Assembly (NCBI GenBank): GCA_040220895.1
Contig: JAVJVY010000016.1
Coordinates: forward strand, 62,001-126,000
Direction of reading: 5' to 3'
Length of the DNA stretch: 64,000 nt
DNA from: UBA11591 sp040220895
GTDB lineage: Bacteria > Bacteroidota > Bacteroidia > Flavobacteriales_E > Vicingaceae
The notes under the pieces: generated by a model
Told to the model about the DNA's origin: nothing
Database searches by the model: none
Seen by the model: only the letters and a program-made list of their open reading frames with translations
Part shown: one piece after another, positions 8,365 to 17,729 of the stretch
How positions within the stretch are numbered: the stretch's first letter is position 1
Layout of the letters: each line of letters opens with the position of its first letter
Position numbers and translations under genes: made by a program

Positions 8365-9365
8365 CTCTTGAAGTTTCTTGAGGCCTCGTTAACGGCCTGC
8401 TGAATCGGTATGAATTCCATGTTCAGGCGTTCTTTTACTTTGGCGTTTGAATAGAATTGCTTGTCTAGCGCAATTTTGGCACTTTCTTTGGTAATAACCG
8501 GTTCCGAGCCTTGAACCAGGCACCTGATCTGCTCAAATCTCCATAAAATTTCGCTCATTATTTTAGTAGCGCGGTATGCCGGAGCCTTTAAACCCAGTCC
8601 TTCTGAAATGTATGATAACAGGACTTTGAAACTGAGGTTTTCCCCAACCAGAATGAATTGTTCCCTAAAAGCATTTCTCTCCATTAAAGCTTTCATGGCA
8701 TTAACAACGTCCCTGACATCAATGAATCCATTAATGCCTTCGGTGTAAAACAACAATCCCTTTTTCACTCTCGAAAAAATTGCAGAACTGCCATATTCCC
8801 AGTTTCCTGACCCGATGATGGTTGATGGGTTAATAATCATTGCGTTAAGGCCTTCTTCTGCTGCTCTCCAGACCTCAAGTTCTGCCAGATACTTGCTTTT
8901 AGCATACATACTGAACCGATCGTTTTCATCGTGTCTGCTGTTTTCATGGACAAAATCCGCATTTTTTTCAGGTCTGCCGAACGTGGCTATTGAACTCACA
9001 TGACAGAATTTGGTTACGCCCGCATTCAATGATGCGTTGAGAAGATTCGCCGTTCCCTCCACATTGGTTTTCATCATGAGGTGGTGGTGTTTTTGGTTAA
9101 ATGATACCATACCGGCACAGTGGTAGACCTCTTGAATTCCGTTGCAAACTTTTTCGAGCTGACAAACATCCAGAAGATCAGCTTTTACCCATTCTATCGA
9201 ATGGAATCGCTTAAGGCTGTCGCTGCCATAATAGGAAAAGATTTGTCTCGTCTTTTCGATGCTTGATTTACGCCTGTAGGTGGCCCGAATCGCCGATCCA
9301 CCACTCACTAAGCTGTGTAGTAAATGACTTCCTAACAAGCCAGTACCTCCGGTAACGAGTTTCAT
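8361..9365 (-). CDS. NAD(P)-dependent epimerase/dehydratase (extended SDR)
   Basis: A 334-residue extended short-chain dehydrogenase. The Rossmann glycine motif GGTGLLG lies at residues 6-12 and the catalytic Tyr-Lys pair is in YAKSK. The C-terminal part is a typical substrate-binding region. I start at the ATG at 9365 (MKLVTGGTG); the longer frame to 9440 adds 25 residues across the tyrS promoter and is unlikely. Closest in style to dihydroflavonol reductase-like or sugar-nucleotide epimerases; the substrate is unknown. It is divergent from tyrS and convergent with the DUF4296 gene, overlapping its stop by 4 bases. Confidence 0.85.
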   Translation of the reverse strand: MKLVTGGTGLLGSHLLHSLVSGGSAIRATYRRKSSIEKTRQIFSYYGSDSLKRFHSIEWVKADLLDVCQLEKVCNGIQEVYHCAGMVSFNQKHHHLMMKTNVEGTANLLNASLNAGVTKFCHVSSIATFGRPEKNADFVHENSRHDENDRFSMYAKSKYLAELEVWRAAEEGLNAMIINPSTIIGSGNWEYGSSAIFSRVKKGLLFYTEGINGFIDVRDVVNAMKALMERNAFREQFILVGENLSFKVLLSYISEGLGLKAPAYRATKIMSEILWRFEQIRCLVQGSEPVITKESAKIALDKQFYSNAKVKERLNMEFIPIQQAVNEASRNFKS

Positions 9366-9390
9366 CGTGTTGTGTGAGCGTGAATGAGAA

Positions 9391-9418
9391 TTGCAGCCGT
9401 TAAATTTAGTTATTTTTG
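9391..9418 (+). promoter_or_regulatory. Promoter of tyrS (TTG-N17-TATTTTTG)
   Basis: TTG at 9391-9393 and TATTTTTG at 9411-9418 are separated by 17 bases, a good match to the Bacteroidota -33/-7 promoter. The tyrS ATG is 22 bases downstream. Confidence 0.6.
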
Positions 9419-9440
9419 AGGCCTTTACCAGGCCTATCAA

Positions 9441-10718
9441 ATGGAATTACTCGAAGAACTCAAATGGAGGGGTTTGCTGCAAGATTACACCCCTGGATTG
9501 GAAGAATTGCTAAAAAAAGGAGCATTGAAGGCTTATGCCGGATTTGACCCCACAGCTCATTCCTTGCATATCGGCAATTTGGTGCCGGTTATGTTGCTCT
9601 TGCATTTTCAGCGACACGGTCATGTACCGGTGGTGCTAATGGGTGGTGCAACCGGTATGATTGGCGATCCTTCCGGTAAATCCAAAGAACGCCAATTGCT
9701 GGACTTGGGGCAGATCGAGTTCAATCTTCAATCACAAAAAAAGCAACTGGAGAAGTTTATCGACTTCTCAAAGCAAAAAAACAAGGCAGAGTTGGTCAAC
9801 AACAATGATTGGTTTGCCGACATCGGATTTCTCTCTTTTTTGAGGGACGTGGGAAAGCACATTACCATCAACTACATGATGGCAAAGGATTCGGTCAAGT
9901 CCAGAATGGACTCCGGTATATCTTTTGCAGAATTTACATATCAATTGGTACAGGGGTACGATTTTTATCACCTTTTCAAAAATAATAATGTGAGCCTGCA
10001 GGTAGGGGGTTCCGATCAATGGGGCAATATGTTGACCGGCACAGAATTGATACGAAGAAAGGACGGTGGCGAAGCGCACGTCCTCACTGCACCGTTGATA
10101 ACAAAGGCAGACGGGACGAAATTCGGCAAATCTGAAGGTGGAAATATTTGGCTGGACAGCGCCATGACATCTCCTTATAAATTCTACCAGTACTGGCTTA
10201 ATACGAGCGACGAAGACGCCGTTAGGTATGTGCGCATATTTTCGCTCAAGGGCAAAGAAGAAATTGAAACCATTTCGGCACAGCATTTGCTTGAACCCCA
10301 CACTCGTTTACTTCAAAAGACGCTTGCCGAGGAGATGACCATTAGAATACATTCCAAAGCAGAATTACAAAGCGCAGTTGCGGCTTCGATGATCCTATTT
10401 GGAAAATCAACCAAGAAAGAACTATTGGCATTGAGTGGAAGTCAGATTCAGGAAATATTTGCAGATGTTCCTCAGTTCTCTTTGAAAAAATCAGACTTGA
10501 CCACTGGAATAGCGGTGGTGGATTTCCTTGCGGAGCAAACAAAGGTAGTGCAGTCAAAAGGGGAGGCAAAAAGAATGTTGAATTCCAATGCTATTTCTAT
10601 AAATCAGGAAAAGGTAACCGATGATAAAACCGTGAATATTGACGATTTACTTGGAGATGCATATATCATCGTCCAACGCGGAAAGAAAAACTTCTATCTC
10701 ATTACGGTGATCAATTGA
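9441..10718 (+). CDS. tyrS: Tyrosyl-tRNA synthetase
   Basis: Class I aminoacyl-tRNA synthetase that charges tRNA-Tyr in the cytoplasm. The 425-residue protein has the HIGH-type motif HIGN at 43-46, the KMSKS-type motif KFGKS at 227-231 and a C-terminal S4 RNA-binding domain (about 355-420). Length and order fit the short bacterial TyrRS class. It has its own promoter at 9391-9418. The stop overlaps the TTG start of the next gene. Confidence 0.97.
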   Translation: MELLEELKWRGLLQDYTPGLEELLKKGALKAYAGFDPTAHSLHIGNLVPVMLLLHFQRHGHVPVVLMGGATGMIGDPSGKSKERQLLDLGQIEFNLQSQKKQLEKFIDFSKQKNKAELVNNNDWFADIGFLSFLRDVGKHITINYMMAKDSVKSRMDSGISFAEFTYQLVQGYDFYHLFKNNNVSLQVGGSDQWGNMLTGTELIRRKDGGEAHVLTAPLITKADGTKFGKSEGGNIWLDSAMTSPYKFYQYWLNTSDEDAVRYVRIFSLKGKEEIETISAQHLLEPHTRLLQKTLAEEMTIRIHSKAELQSAVAASMILFGKSTKKELLALSGSQIQEIFADVPQFSLKKSDLTTGIAVVDFLAEQTKVVQSKGEAKRMLNSNAISINQEKVTDDKTVNIDDLLGDAYIIVQRGKKNFYLITVIN

Positions 10719-11386
10719 AAAAAACTCCTGTTCTTTTTTCTTTGTTTTTTTGCTTCACATTCTTTTGCAATTTAAATGCTCAAACGGAAGTCGAACGTCG
10801 AAAAAATGTCTTGCTCATTCCATTTGATCGATTCGAATTTCACACCGAGTTCAAGCGGTCCTATATCAACCAATTGACAGGAATGCAAAACGATGAATAC
10901 TTTTTTACCCTTACTCGTGTTTTTTCAGATGCATTTGTATTAGGTGACTTTGAACATGTGCGGTATCAATTAATCAGTGTAAGAGATTATAAGAACATTG
11001 AGTCCCTTTTGAAATTTGAGATGAATAATGCCCAAGGTCATTACGCGGCCAACTTGTCCTCTATTCATACCAATTTATATCAAAAACTACTACAGGATTA
11101 CCAATGCGAATTTGTTCTGGTATTCTCCTGGTATCGGATCTTTGAGGTCACGGATAATGTTAAGCTCAGTAAAGCAAGAAAGTATGGTCAATATTCTGAG
11201 CACATGGTCGATTTTGACTTTTTTGATGATCAGCAAAACCTGATCACTTTTGGAGCTAATCAACGGTTCAGGGTTGTTCCGGCCGAAGAAAACATGAAAT
11301 ACCGAGGTTTGCGCATATCGGACCTGCGAGAAGCATACCGCGATCTGGCCGGAGATATTTCAAGGCAAATTCTACCAATCCGCTGA
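10715..11386 (+). CDS. Secreted protein of unknown function
   Basis: A 223-residue protein with a clear signal peptide (hydrophobic core about residues 5-18, likely cleavage after NLNAQ near residue 23), so periplasmic or exported. The mature part is mixed alpha/beta with many aromatic residues (PFDRFEFHTEFKR, QNDEYFFTLTRVFSDAF) and no motif I recognise. The start is TTG at 10715, overlapping the tyrS TGA by 3 bases, so it is translated from the tyrS message. The stop codon directly abuts the stop of the convergent LuxE-type gene with no bases between. Confidence 0.6.
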   Translation: MKKTPVLFSLFFCFTFFCNLNAQTEVERRKNVLLIPFDRFEFHTEFKRSYINQLTGMQNDEYFFTLTRVFSDAFVLGDFEHVRYQLISVRDYKNIESLLKFEMNNAQGHYAANLSSIHTNLYQKLLQDYQCEFVLVFSWYRIFEVTDNVKLSKARKYGQYSEHMVDFDFFDDQQNLITFGANQRFRVVPAEENMKYRGLRISDLREAYRDLAGDISRQILPIR

Positions 11387-12376
11387 CTAGTTTTCGTAGA
11401 GCAAGTTGCACCCTCTGATGTCGCTGAAATCCATTCGACCCAGAACCTCGAAGCCCCCATCTTCATATAGCCTGCCCAAGTCTTCTGTTGCGATGAAGGA
11501 ACATGAATATAGATTTGCCAGGTCAATGACGTTAATTGCACCAGAACTTTTCGCGCTTCTTGAAAAAGGATCGTTCAAATCCCTTATAGAAATACTCATC
11601 CAGGGTGGGGTATAAAAGATCCCGCTCTGGTTGGCGTATGCCTGCGACAACAGTTCCGTCATGCCGTATTCAGATAAAATGGCCTTTGGATTTAGCTTGG
11701 TTTGGAGCGTTTTATAGAGTTCCTCTCTGGTGATCTCTTTTCGCATTCCCTTCATGCCACCGGTTTCAATAATGGTGATATGAGAGAGATCACCTGCAGC
11801 TCTTTCGGCCATGTCGAGCAGTGCAAAAGACACCCCGAATAAGATGGTTTCTTTTGAGTCATCACTGTTTCTGGACATTGCATCCATCAGTTCTTCGGTC
11901 GAATTGAATGAACGATCAGCTTTAATTCCCATTTTTTTAAGTTCATGGACCATGAATAAAAGGGAACTGTCTTTGTTTTCTTCGTAGTTAGGAAGCAAGC
12001 TTAGTATTTCCATTTCTGCTGGTGCTCCTACAAATAATTCAAAACACTTTTGAAAACTACTGCGGTAAAGAGCTATGTCATGGATCAAGTGACGACTTCT
12101 TACTCCCCCTTTTGTGGTTCCGCTGCTTTTAAATTCCAAGCTGATTTCCATACCACCCAGTACAACATTTCTTGTCTTATAGAAATCAATTGGCATGAAT
12201 GTTGCTTGGGTCAATGAAGAAATAGCTTTGGGTCTTCCTGTGATGTCCAGAAACTCTGCGAAGACCGGATTGCTCGCCGCTTGCAGATTGTATACTCTCA
12301 GGGCAATTTCCTCAAAGTCCCGGTCGTTCTTTATGCGAAAGATCTGTTTTTTTATATTTTCAGCTTCCATGACCAT
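11387..12376 (-). CDS. LuxE/PaaK-type acyl-protein synthetase (AMP-ligase family)
   Basis: A 329-residue member of the adenylate-forming superfamily, closest to LuxE-type acyl-protein synthetases and shorter than PaaK. The P-loop-like signature SSGTTKGG follows residue 85, and a second block (ETGGMKGMRKEITREEL, then SEYGMTELLSQAY) carries the conserved EYGMTE core. Such genes in Bacteroidota often activate an acyl chain in lipid or surface-glycan pathways, but no partner reductase (LuxC) is next to it. Substrate unknown. The start Met is at 12376 or two codons later. Confidence 0.8.
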   Translation of the reverse strand: MVMEAENIKKQIFRIKNDRDFEEIALRVYNLQAASNPVFAEFLDITGRPKAISSLTQATFMPIDFYKTRNVVLGGMEISLEFKSSGTTKGGVRSRHLIHDIALYRSSFQKCFELFVGAPAEMEILSLLPNYEENKDSSLLFMVHELKKMGIKADRSFNSTEELMDAMSRNSDDSKETILFGVSFALLDMAERAAGDLSHITIIETGGMKGMRKEITREELYKTLQTKLNPKAILSEYGMTELLSQAYANQSGIFYTPPWMSISIRDLNDPFSRSAKSSGAINVIDLANLYSCSFIATEDLGRLYEDGGFEVLGRMDFSDIRGCNLLYEN

Positions 12377-12410
12377 GCAACGAAGTTAGCCAAGAGCTGC
12401 GATTAATGAC

Positions 12411-12418
12411 TAATTTTG
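12411..12418 (+). promoter_or_regulatory. Bacteroidota -7 element just before a lipoprotein start (TAATTTTG)
   Basis: TAATTTTG is an exact TAnnTTTG match ending 5 bases before ATG 12424. It favours that ATG over the upstream ATG at 12406 and predicts a nearly leaderless message. No clear TTG lies at -33. Confidence 0.45.
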
Positions 12419-12423
12419 ACTTT

Positions 12424-12960
12424 ATGTCCCGACAGAACCTAATGGGTATTTTACTACTGATTCTTTTTACATCCTGTCTTAAAAGAGAGGAATTTTCCGA
12501 GATTCCTAAGATTGAATACCGTTCAATGACAGTCGAGGGCAATGACATTGAGCTTCGAATTTCATTTACCGATGGCGACGGCGACATCGGATTCAGGGAA
12601 GGCGAAGAACAATTTCCCTTTGGTCCCTGTGACGAATATCATTACAACTTGCTCATAGACCCGTTTTACCTGAAAGATGGCGAATATGTGATAGGAACTG
12701 TATTGGACTACGATTCCAAATGCTATCCCAAATCATCACCTGACACCGGATATTTCCCTGATACTGTTGGCTATTACTATCGTGTAGCTTATTTGGTTCC
12801 CGACGGCAAGGATAAATCGCTTGAAGGCGATATATACATTACTTTGAATGAGGTGCTCAATGAATTTCCGGACGACACGATTAAATTTTCCATCTATTTG
12901 ATAGACCGGGCGCTTCACAGGAGTAATGTGGTGCAAACAGAAGCCCTTATAACACCTTAA
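12424..12960 (+). CDS. Lipoprotein with an Asp/Gly-rich DGDGDIG motif, unknown function
   Basis: A 178-residue lipoprotein: hydrophobic signal segment and lipobox FTSC near residue 18, then C-LKREE. The mature region has a beta-rich immunoglobulin-like pattern with F-T-D-G-D-G-D-I-G near residue 52. The same motif (Y-S-D-G-N-G-D-I-G) occurs in the lipoprotein at 18694-19143, suggesting a shared family. The acidic loop could bind calcium, but that is inference. Start 12424 is chosen because a -7 promoter box sits inside the longer reading from 12406. The 3' end overlaps the convergent Na/Pi gene by 14 bases. Confidence 0.65.
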   Translation: MSRQNLMGILLLILFTSCLKREEFSEIPKIEYRSMTVEGNDIELRISFTDGDGDIGFREGEEQFPFGPCDEYHYNLLIDPFYLKDGEYVIGTVLDYDSKCYPKSSPDTGYFPDTVGYYYRVAYLVPDGKDKSLEGDIYITLNEVLNEFPDDTIKFSIYLIDRALHRSNVVQTEALITP

Positions 12961-14650
12961 TGTCTTTTTCCAGAGCTATGGAATCCGAGACGTTGGCGAG
13001 GTGATCTCCTATTTTTTCCATGGCACTGAAAAGGTCATTGTAAATGATCCCACTCTGAACAGTAAAATTTCCTTTACTCACGTCGTCCAGGTATTCTTCG
13101 CGCAATTTTACCTGAAAGGCATTTATGGTATCTTCTATTTCTTTCGCTTTCTGAGTTGGAATTGTGGGGTCTTCCAGCTTTATTGATTGCTCCATATTCA
13201 CAATCGCAACCTCTAACAATTTATACATGGCGATCAGATTGTTTCGTTGCTCGGGAGTAAAATAGATCTTATTCTCGGCCTTTCGTTCCAATAACCTGGA
13301 CATTTCATAGCAAAGGTCGGCGACCCTTTCCAAGTCGGTGATGATGGCCAGCATTGCCCGTAATTCAAGGGTCGATTGATCACTTATCTCACCTTCAGAA
13401 GCTTTCAATAAGTAAGTCGAAATTTCAACTTCCATTCGGTCGGCGATGTCCTCGTATTTCTGAAAACTTTCAATCATCTTATTGAACTTCTTCTTATCAG
13501 TTTCAAACAGGACTTTTGGGATTAGGTCGGACATCTTATGAATCAATTTACCCAATTTTATTACCTCTCGATTGGCCTCGACCATTGATAATTCGGAGGT
13601 GCTGGAAGGGCCAGTTCCCAGATATTCTAAATGGAACTGTTCATCATTATCTCCTTTTGAGGGAACCGTCTTGGTTGCAAGTTGCACCAAATTTGGAACG
13701 AACCAGATCAATAAAAGCACATTCGAAGCATTGAAGGCCGTATGGAAATAAGACAATGCAATTGGTATGGATTCTGGGTCATCATATGGAGAATTCATTC
13801 CCGACCAGACGACTAATTTGACAATCTGTTCGATGTACAATGGCATTAAAAAAATCATCCAGGTAACCCCAATGATATTAAAAAGTGAATGTATTCTGGC
13901 TGATCTTTTAGCGTGGACATTACCTACCAGAGATGCTAATTCAGCTGTGATGGTCGTGCCAATGTTTTCTCCAAGAACCATGGCTGCCGCGGTTTCCAGA
14001 GGTATCCATCCACTGTTGCACATGACAAGGGTCAGCGCCATCGATGCGCTCGAAGATTGAATAATAATGGTGACCAAGGCGCCAATACCTATGAACATAA
14101 TACTTGAGAGGTAACCCATGTCGGTATATCCAGAGAGGAATGCCAGTACCTGTGGATTATTCTTTAAGTCTGGAACCGAGGTTTTTAATGCATCCAGTCC
14201 CATGAATAACAGGGCGAACCCAATGAGAAATTCTGCGAGTGATTTGGTACGGCTTCGTTTTGAAAAAAGCATGGGAAAGGCTATAGCGATAATAGGCAGG
14301 GTGATCGCGGCAATTTTGACTTTGAAACCAAAAATGGAGATCATCCAGGCCGTCACCGTTGTACCGATATTAGCACCCATCATTACTCCGGCGGATTCCA
14401 TCAGTGAAAGCAAGCCGGCATTGACGAAACTTACCGTCATGACCGTGGTTGCAGAAGAAGACTGCACCAAGGCAGTTATAAGAAAACCGGTGAGCACCCC
14501 AAAATACCTGTTTTGGGTCATGGCTCCTAAGATCTGGCGCAATTTGCTCCCAGCTGCTTTTTGGATGCCTTCGCTCATGACCTTCATTCCATAAATGAAG
14601 AAGCCAAGAGCTCCGATCAAGGTCAGGGTGTCAAATAAGTTGAAGTCCAT
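12947..14650 (-). CDS. Na/Pi cotransporter family protein with PhoU-like C-terminus
   Basis: A 567-residue inner-membrane transporter of the NptA/PNaS family, predicted to import phosphate with sodium. Two inverted repeats carry the family QSSS motif at 63-66 and 198-201. About 8-9 membrane helices occupy the first 330 residues. The remaining cytoplasmic region (about 350-560) is helical and PhoU-like, as in many bacterial members. Length is standard. It has no phosphate-regulon neighbour here. The stop overlaps the convergent lipoprotein gene. Confidence 0.92.
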   Translation of the reverse strand: MDFNLFDTLTLIGALGFFIYGMKVMSEGIQKAAGSKLRQILGAMTQNRYFGVLTGFLITALVQSSSATTVMTVSFVNAGLLSLMESAGVMMGANIGTTVTAWMISIFGFKVKIAAITLPIIAIAFPMLFSKRSRTKSLAEFLIGFALLFMGLDALKTSVPDLKNNPQVLAFLSGYTDMGYLSSIMFIGIGALVTIIIQSSSASMALTLVMCNSGWIPLETAAAMVLGENIGTTITAELASLVGNVHAKRSARIHSLFNIIGVTWMIFLMPLYIEQIVKLVVWSGMNSPYDDPESIPIALSYFHTAFNASNVLLLIWFVPNLVQLATKTVPSKGDNDEQFHLEYLGTGPSSTSELSMVEANREVIKLGKLIHKMSDLIPKVLFETDKKKFNKMIESFQKYEDIADRMEVEISTYLLKASEGEISDQSTLELRAMLAIITDLERVADLCYEMSRLLERKAENKIYFTPEQRNNLIAMYKLLEVAIVNMEQSIKLEDPTIPTQKAKEIEDTINAFQVKLREEYLDDVSKGNFTVQSGIIYNDLFSAMEKIGDHLANVSDSIALEKDIKVL

Positions 14651-14980
14651 TGTTTACCAGTTCGTGAAAATAGAGAAAGTATCCAGATTTTACGACCACA
14701 AATGACGAACCTTTTTGGGTCACTCGATCATGATTGATCCCGCATAGTGCGCTTTTGCTTCACAGGTAAAGAAAGCGCCTTGAATTGAACTGTACTTTGT
14801 CGCAATGTTAATTTTTTGCAGAACACAGCATCGACCACCTCCTTTCTCAACAATAAAAGAAATGAAAACCTAAGATAAAATTGATAAAAACCTAACACAC
14901 CTAGCAACTGCGCGTCATTCACCCTTCCTTTTTGGATTTGTATTTTTTTTCTGACCTTTAGGGAAAATTGAACAGCTGAA
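14651..14980. other. 330-base intergenic region between divergent genes
   Basis: This gap separates the leftward Na/Pi gene from the rightward five-gene operon. It holds a small inverted repeat GATCA-TGAT-TGATC near 14727 and a direct repeat of AAAACCTAA near 14867-14895. A GACCTTTA just before 14961 is close to, but not a match for, the -7 consensus. A 109-codon reverse frame across 14728-15057 overlaps the next gene and looks like noise. No RNA gene or clear promoter was found. Confidence 0.4.
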
Positions 14981-15874
14981 TTGAAATTAGTTAAAATACT
15001 TTCATTTATTCTGCTCGTAGCTGGCACATTCTCTTGCCAAAAAGAGGAAAAAATCATTCATGAGCAGCTCATTGTCAAGGGTAATCAGGCACCACCCTAC
15101 AATGGCATCCCGTCGATTTTAATTGAAAATTATGTCGATAAGATTTACATCGACATGATTGGATTGAAGCCGGAATTTTCAGTCAGGGATAGCATCGTTG
15201 CCTATTTGAAAGACAATGAACTAAGCATTGCGTCCAGGGAAGTCGTTATTTCAAATATTCTTAAGAATCAAGCTTACCACGATCGTTTGTTCCAGATTAA
15301 TGTTGACTTGCTGTTGAATGGAATGGGCTATGACGAGATTGTCGGTGTACAGCAGGAGTATTCCTTTGTAAGGGATTTCTATTACCAGCAAGGAGATACT
15401 TTTCTTGGGCAATTCATTGGCTATGAAGTTGAAAAACTGGACCTGCTTTTGGAAGTGCTTGGCGACTATAGAGATGGCAAGATCACGTTGAACGAGTATT
15501 TCAGAAGAATGAGCTTCAATTTGATCTATGACGAGATCAACATGGGTTCGGAAAACTTCGTGATTTCGTGTTTTGAAAACCTATTTAAGCGCTATCCTAC
15601 CGAGAATGAAAAGAACAATGGTGTTCAGATGGTTGATGGAGTATCCGTCCAGATTCTGCGTAGTGAAGGCAGGACAAAAGTGGATTTTCTAAACATTATT
15701 ACTGAAGATCCCGAGTTTTACCAGGGCCGGGTCCTTGACGCTTTTAGCACATTGCTTCTGCGCGACCCATCATCGCTGGAATTGGCGAAATTAACCAGTG
15801 ACTATATTGCGCATGGTAATTATGGCCTGATGCAGACAGAAATCATTAAATCAGATGAGTATGCGGGTTTTTAA
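14981..15874 (+). CDS. Lipoprotein with divergent DUF1549/DUF1553-like regions
   Basis: A 297-residue lipoprotein with lipidated C19 in GTFSCQKEE. Residues 51-112 resemble the DUF1549 pattern of planctomycete-type proteins: YVDKIYIDMIGLKP, then VAYLKDNE, then REVVISNILKNQAYHDRLF. Residues 197-211 (CFENLFKRYPTENEK) and 254-297 (LLLRDPSSLELAKL, ending IIKSDEYAGF) resemble the C-terminal part of DUF1553/DUF1800-like proteins. The match is by eye and distant. The start is TTG at 14981, needed for the signal peptide. First gene of a five-gene operon; the next start lies inside its 3' end. The Q-K-E-E after the Cys resembles a surface-export signal. Confidence 0.6.
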   Translation: MKLVKILSFILLVAGTFSCQKEEKIIHEQLIVKGNQAPPYNGIPSILIENYVDKIYIDMIGLKPEFSVRDSIVAYLKDNELSIASREVVISNILKNQAYHDRLFQINVDLLLNGMGYDEIVGVQQEYSFVRDFYYQQGDTFLGQFIGYEVEKLDLLLEVLGDYRDGKITLNEYFRRMSFNLIYDEINMGSENFVISCFENLFKRYPTENEKNNGVQMVDGVSVQILRSEGRTKVDFLNIITEDPEFYQGRVLDAFSTLLLRDPSSLELAKLTSDYIAHGNYGLMQTEIIKSDEYAGF

Positions 15875-16385
15875 TCAGAATATACTTTTTCTTTCTATCC
15901 TGGCAACTCTGTTATTTGTTTTCTCTTCATGCAAGAAAGAATACCGGGAGGAACAGGTCTATGACAACATCATTTATGAAGTAGACACTGTGAGGTTGTA
16001 TTCTACAAGTGCCGAAAAAACGAAGCAGAAAACACCGACTCAGTATATCTCCATCCTTTACAGCGACCTATTCAATAAAACCATACCCACGAATGAACTT
16101 TCGGAATTGAACGAATTAAGCCTCGCTACCGGGGATAAAACAATGGTCAATGAATTGACATTGAGTCACTACTTGAAAGCCAGTTTTGTAGATCAGCCCA
16201 CCGATGCTGAAATGCGTGCCGATATCCAATCGTTTGTCTCTTATGTTTATCGAAAGTTTTATCAGCGCTATCCAACCGAATATGAAAAGATCTATTTGGC
16301 AGATATAATCATTAAAGATTCAAAGATCACTGTTGATGATATCTATACTTCTTTTGTGCTCTCGAATGAATACTATTACTACTGA
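15855..16385 (+). CDS. Short lipoprotein sharing the R-x-P-T-x-x-E motif
   Basis: A 176-residue lipoprotein: signal segment, lipobox FSSC at about residue 27, then C-KKEY. It carries two copies of a motif also found in the preceding lipoprotein: LYSDLFNKTIPTNELSEL and YRKFYQRYPTEYEK, and it ends SFVLSNEYYYY, like the upstream IIKSDEYAGF. It may be a split-off half of a DUF1549/DUF1553-type protein. The ATG at 15855 overlaps the upstream gene by 20 bases; ATG 15861 is equally possible. It ends 6 bases before the DUF1501-like gene. Confidence 0.6.
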   Translation: MSMRVFNQNILFLSILATLLFVFSSCKKEYREEQVYDNIIYEVDTVRLYSTSAEKTKQKTPTQYISILYSDLFNKTIPTNELSELNELSLATGDKTMVNELTLSHYLKASFVDQPTDAEMRADIQSFVSYVYRKFYQRYPTEYEKIYLADIIIKDSKITVDDIYTSFVLSNEYYYY

Positions 16386-16391
16386 GAAATC

Positions 16392-17729
16392 ATGAAGAAG
16401 CACAACCGACGTAAATTCATAAGAAACACTGTCCTCGCATCGGCCGGCGCCATAGCAGCACCTTATATTTTACCCAGCGGAAGGCTATTTGCCGCCAGCG
16501 GTTCACGCCTGGTTGACCACGTGGTTTTTATTTTGTTTGGAGGAGGAATAAGAAACCAGGAAAGTGTCAAACAAATGTATTTGCAAGACCAGGGCATCAA
16601 TACGCCTGGAAATGTCATGGGAAATATGCTCAGCGGCAGCATGCCCGGTCAAAATCTGGTCTATTCACCTTGGAATGCCATTCTGGGCAATTCGTTACAG
16701 GCTCAGGGAGCGCTTTTTCCGGAAATGCGCTATCAACAGGGGCCTACTGGTCATTATAACGGTCACACAGTTGCCATGACCGGTGCTTACACCGAAACGG
16801 GATTAAACCTAAATATCAACCCATCTTCACCTACGATTTTCGAATATTATCGCAAACACAGCGACCCATCAAAGTCTGCATTGAATGCCTGGTGGATTTC
16901 TGAAGGACTTGGGCCATACCCCTCGCTGAATTACAGTCAGGACCCTGATTACGGCCCGATGTATGGCGCGAATTACATCAGGCCAGCAACCATTTTTGGA
17001 GATCTGGGACAAAAACTATACGCCGACGCAAGTTTTTTTCAGCCAGACGAAATTCAGCGCTTGGAGAAGATATCAACTTTCCTGAATAACAGCTTTGAAC
17101 GGGAAGTTCAAGATTTGCCGGGCATCATTAACACAAGGGAGGATAAAGAGCGGATAAAAAAATTCTACATTGACATTTTAAACGGCAATTCGCCCATTGA
17201 ATACCCCTTACCCGGCGGCGCACCATTATCTGATTTAACGGGTGACCTTATAAATATAGCGGCTTCCTGGAAGGTGCTGGAGGAATTCGCCCCCGAACTT
17301 ACGGTGATTAACACCTTTAACCTTGATGTCTGCCACAGTGATTTTAGCCAGTATTTGCAATTTTTACATAAAGCGGATTACGGCGTTGGTTGGCTATGGG
17401 ATAAAATCCAGAACCATCCCGAAATGGCAAACAATACTGTATTGATTTGCATGCCCGAACACGGTCGGAATTCAAACCCCAATAGCTTGATCGATGCCAA
17501 CGGACTATTTGCCTATGATCACACAAGTGATCAAAACTCAAGGGAGATCTTTGGTCTGATCGCGGGTCCCTCGGGAGTCGTTAAACAGAATTCCGTACAC
17601 GGTTCTGCTTCCAGCCCAGTTGGAGAAAGCATCGATATTGTCCCGACCATTGCACACGCCCTTGGTTTTGACAGTGATATTCCTTCAGGCAAGCTGGGAG
17701 GCAGGGTATTAACCGAAGCTTTTTCATGA
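16392..17729 (+). CDS. Tat-exported DUF1501-like protein (alkaline-phosphatase superfamily fold)
   Basis: A 445-residue protein with a twin-arginine signal (NRRKFIRNTVLASAG, R6-R7), so it is exported folded, often with a cofactor. The body fits DUF1501-type proteins of the alkaline phosphatase/sulfatase superfamily: an early strand VVFILFGGG (44-52), PEHGRN at 355-360, YDHTSD from 375 and DIVPTIAHALGF from 415. These His/Asp residues are candidates for a metal site. In other phyla DUF1501 genes sit beside DUF1549/DUF1553/cytochrome genes, as the neighbours here suggest. The reaction is unknown. It overlaps the next gene by 4 bases. Confidence 0.75.
   Translation: MKKHNRRKFIRNTVLASAGAIAAPYILPSGRLFAASGSRLVDHVVFILFGGGIRNQESVKQMYLQDQGINTPGNVMGNMLSGSMPGQNLVYSPWNAILGNSLQAQGALFPEMRYQQGPTGHYNGHTVAMTGAYTETGLNLNINPSSPTIFEYYRKHSDPSKSALNAWWISEGLGPYPSLNYSQDPDYGPMYGANYIRPATIFGDLGQKLYADASFFQPDEIQRLEKISTFLNNSFEREVQDLPGIINTREDKERIKKFYIDILNGNSPIEYPLPGGAPLSDLTGDLINIAASWKVLEEFAPELTVINTFNLDVCHSDFSQYLQFLHKADYGVGWLWDKIQNHPEMANNTVLICMPEHGRNSNPNSLIDANGLFAYDHTSDQNSREIFGLIAGPSGVVKQNSVHGSASSPVGESIDIVPTIAHALGFDSDIPSGKLGGRVLTEAFS

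Noticed and set aside
14728..15057. 109-codon frame on the minus strand across an intergenic region
   Set aside because: It overlaps the start and signal peptide of the lipoprotein at 14981 and has no protein-like pattern or start signal.
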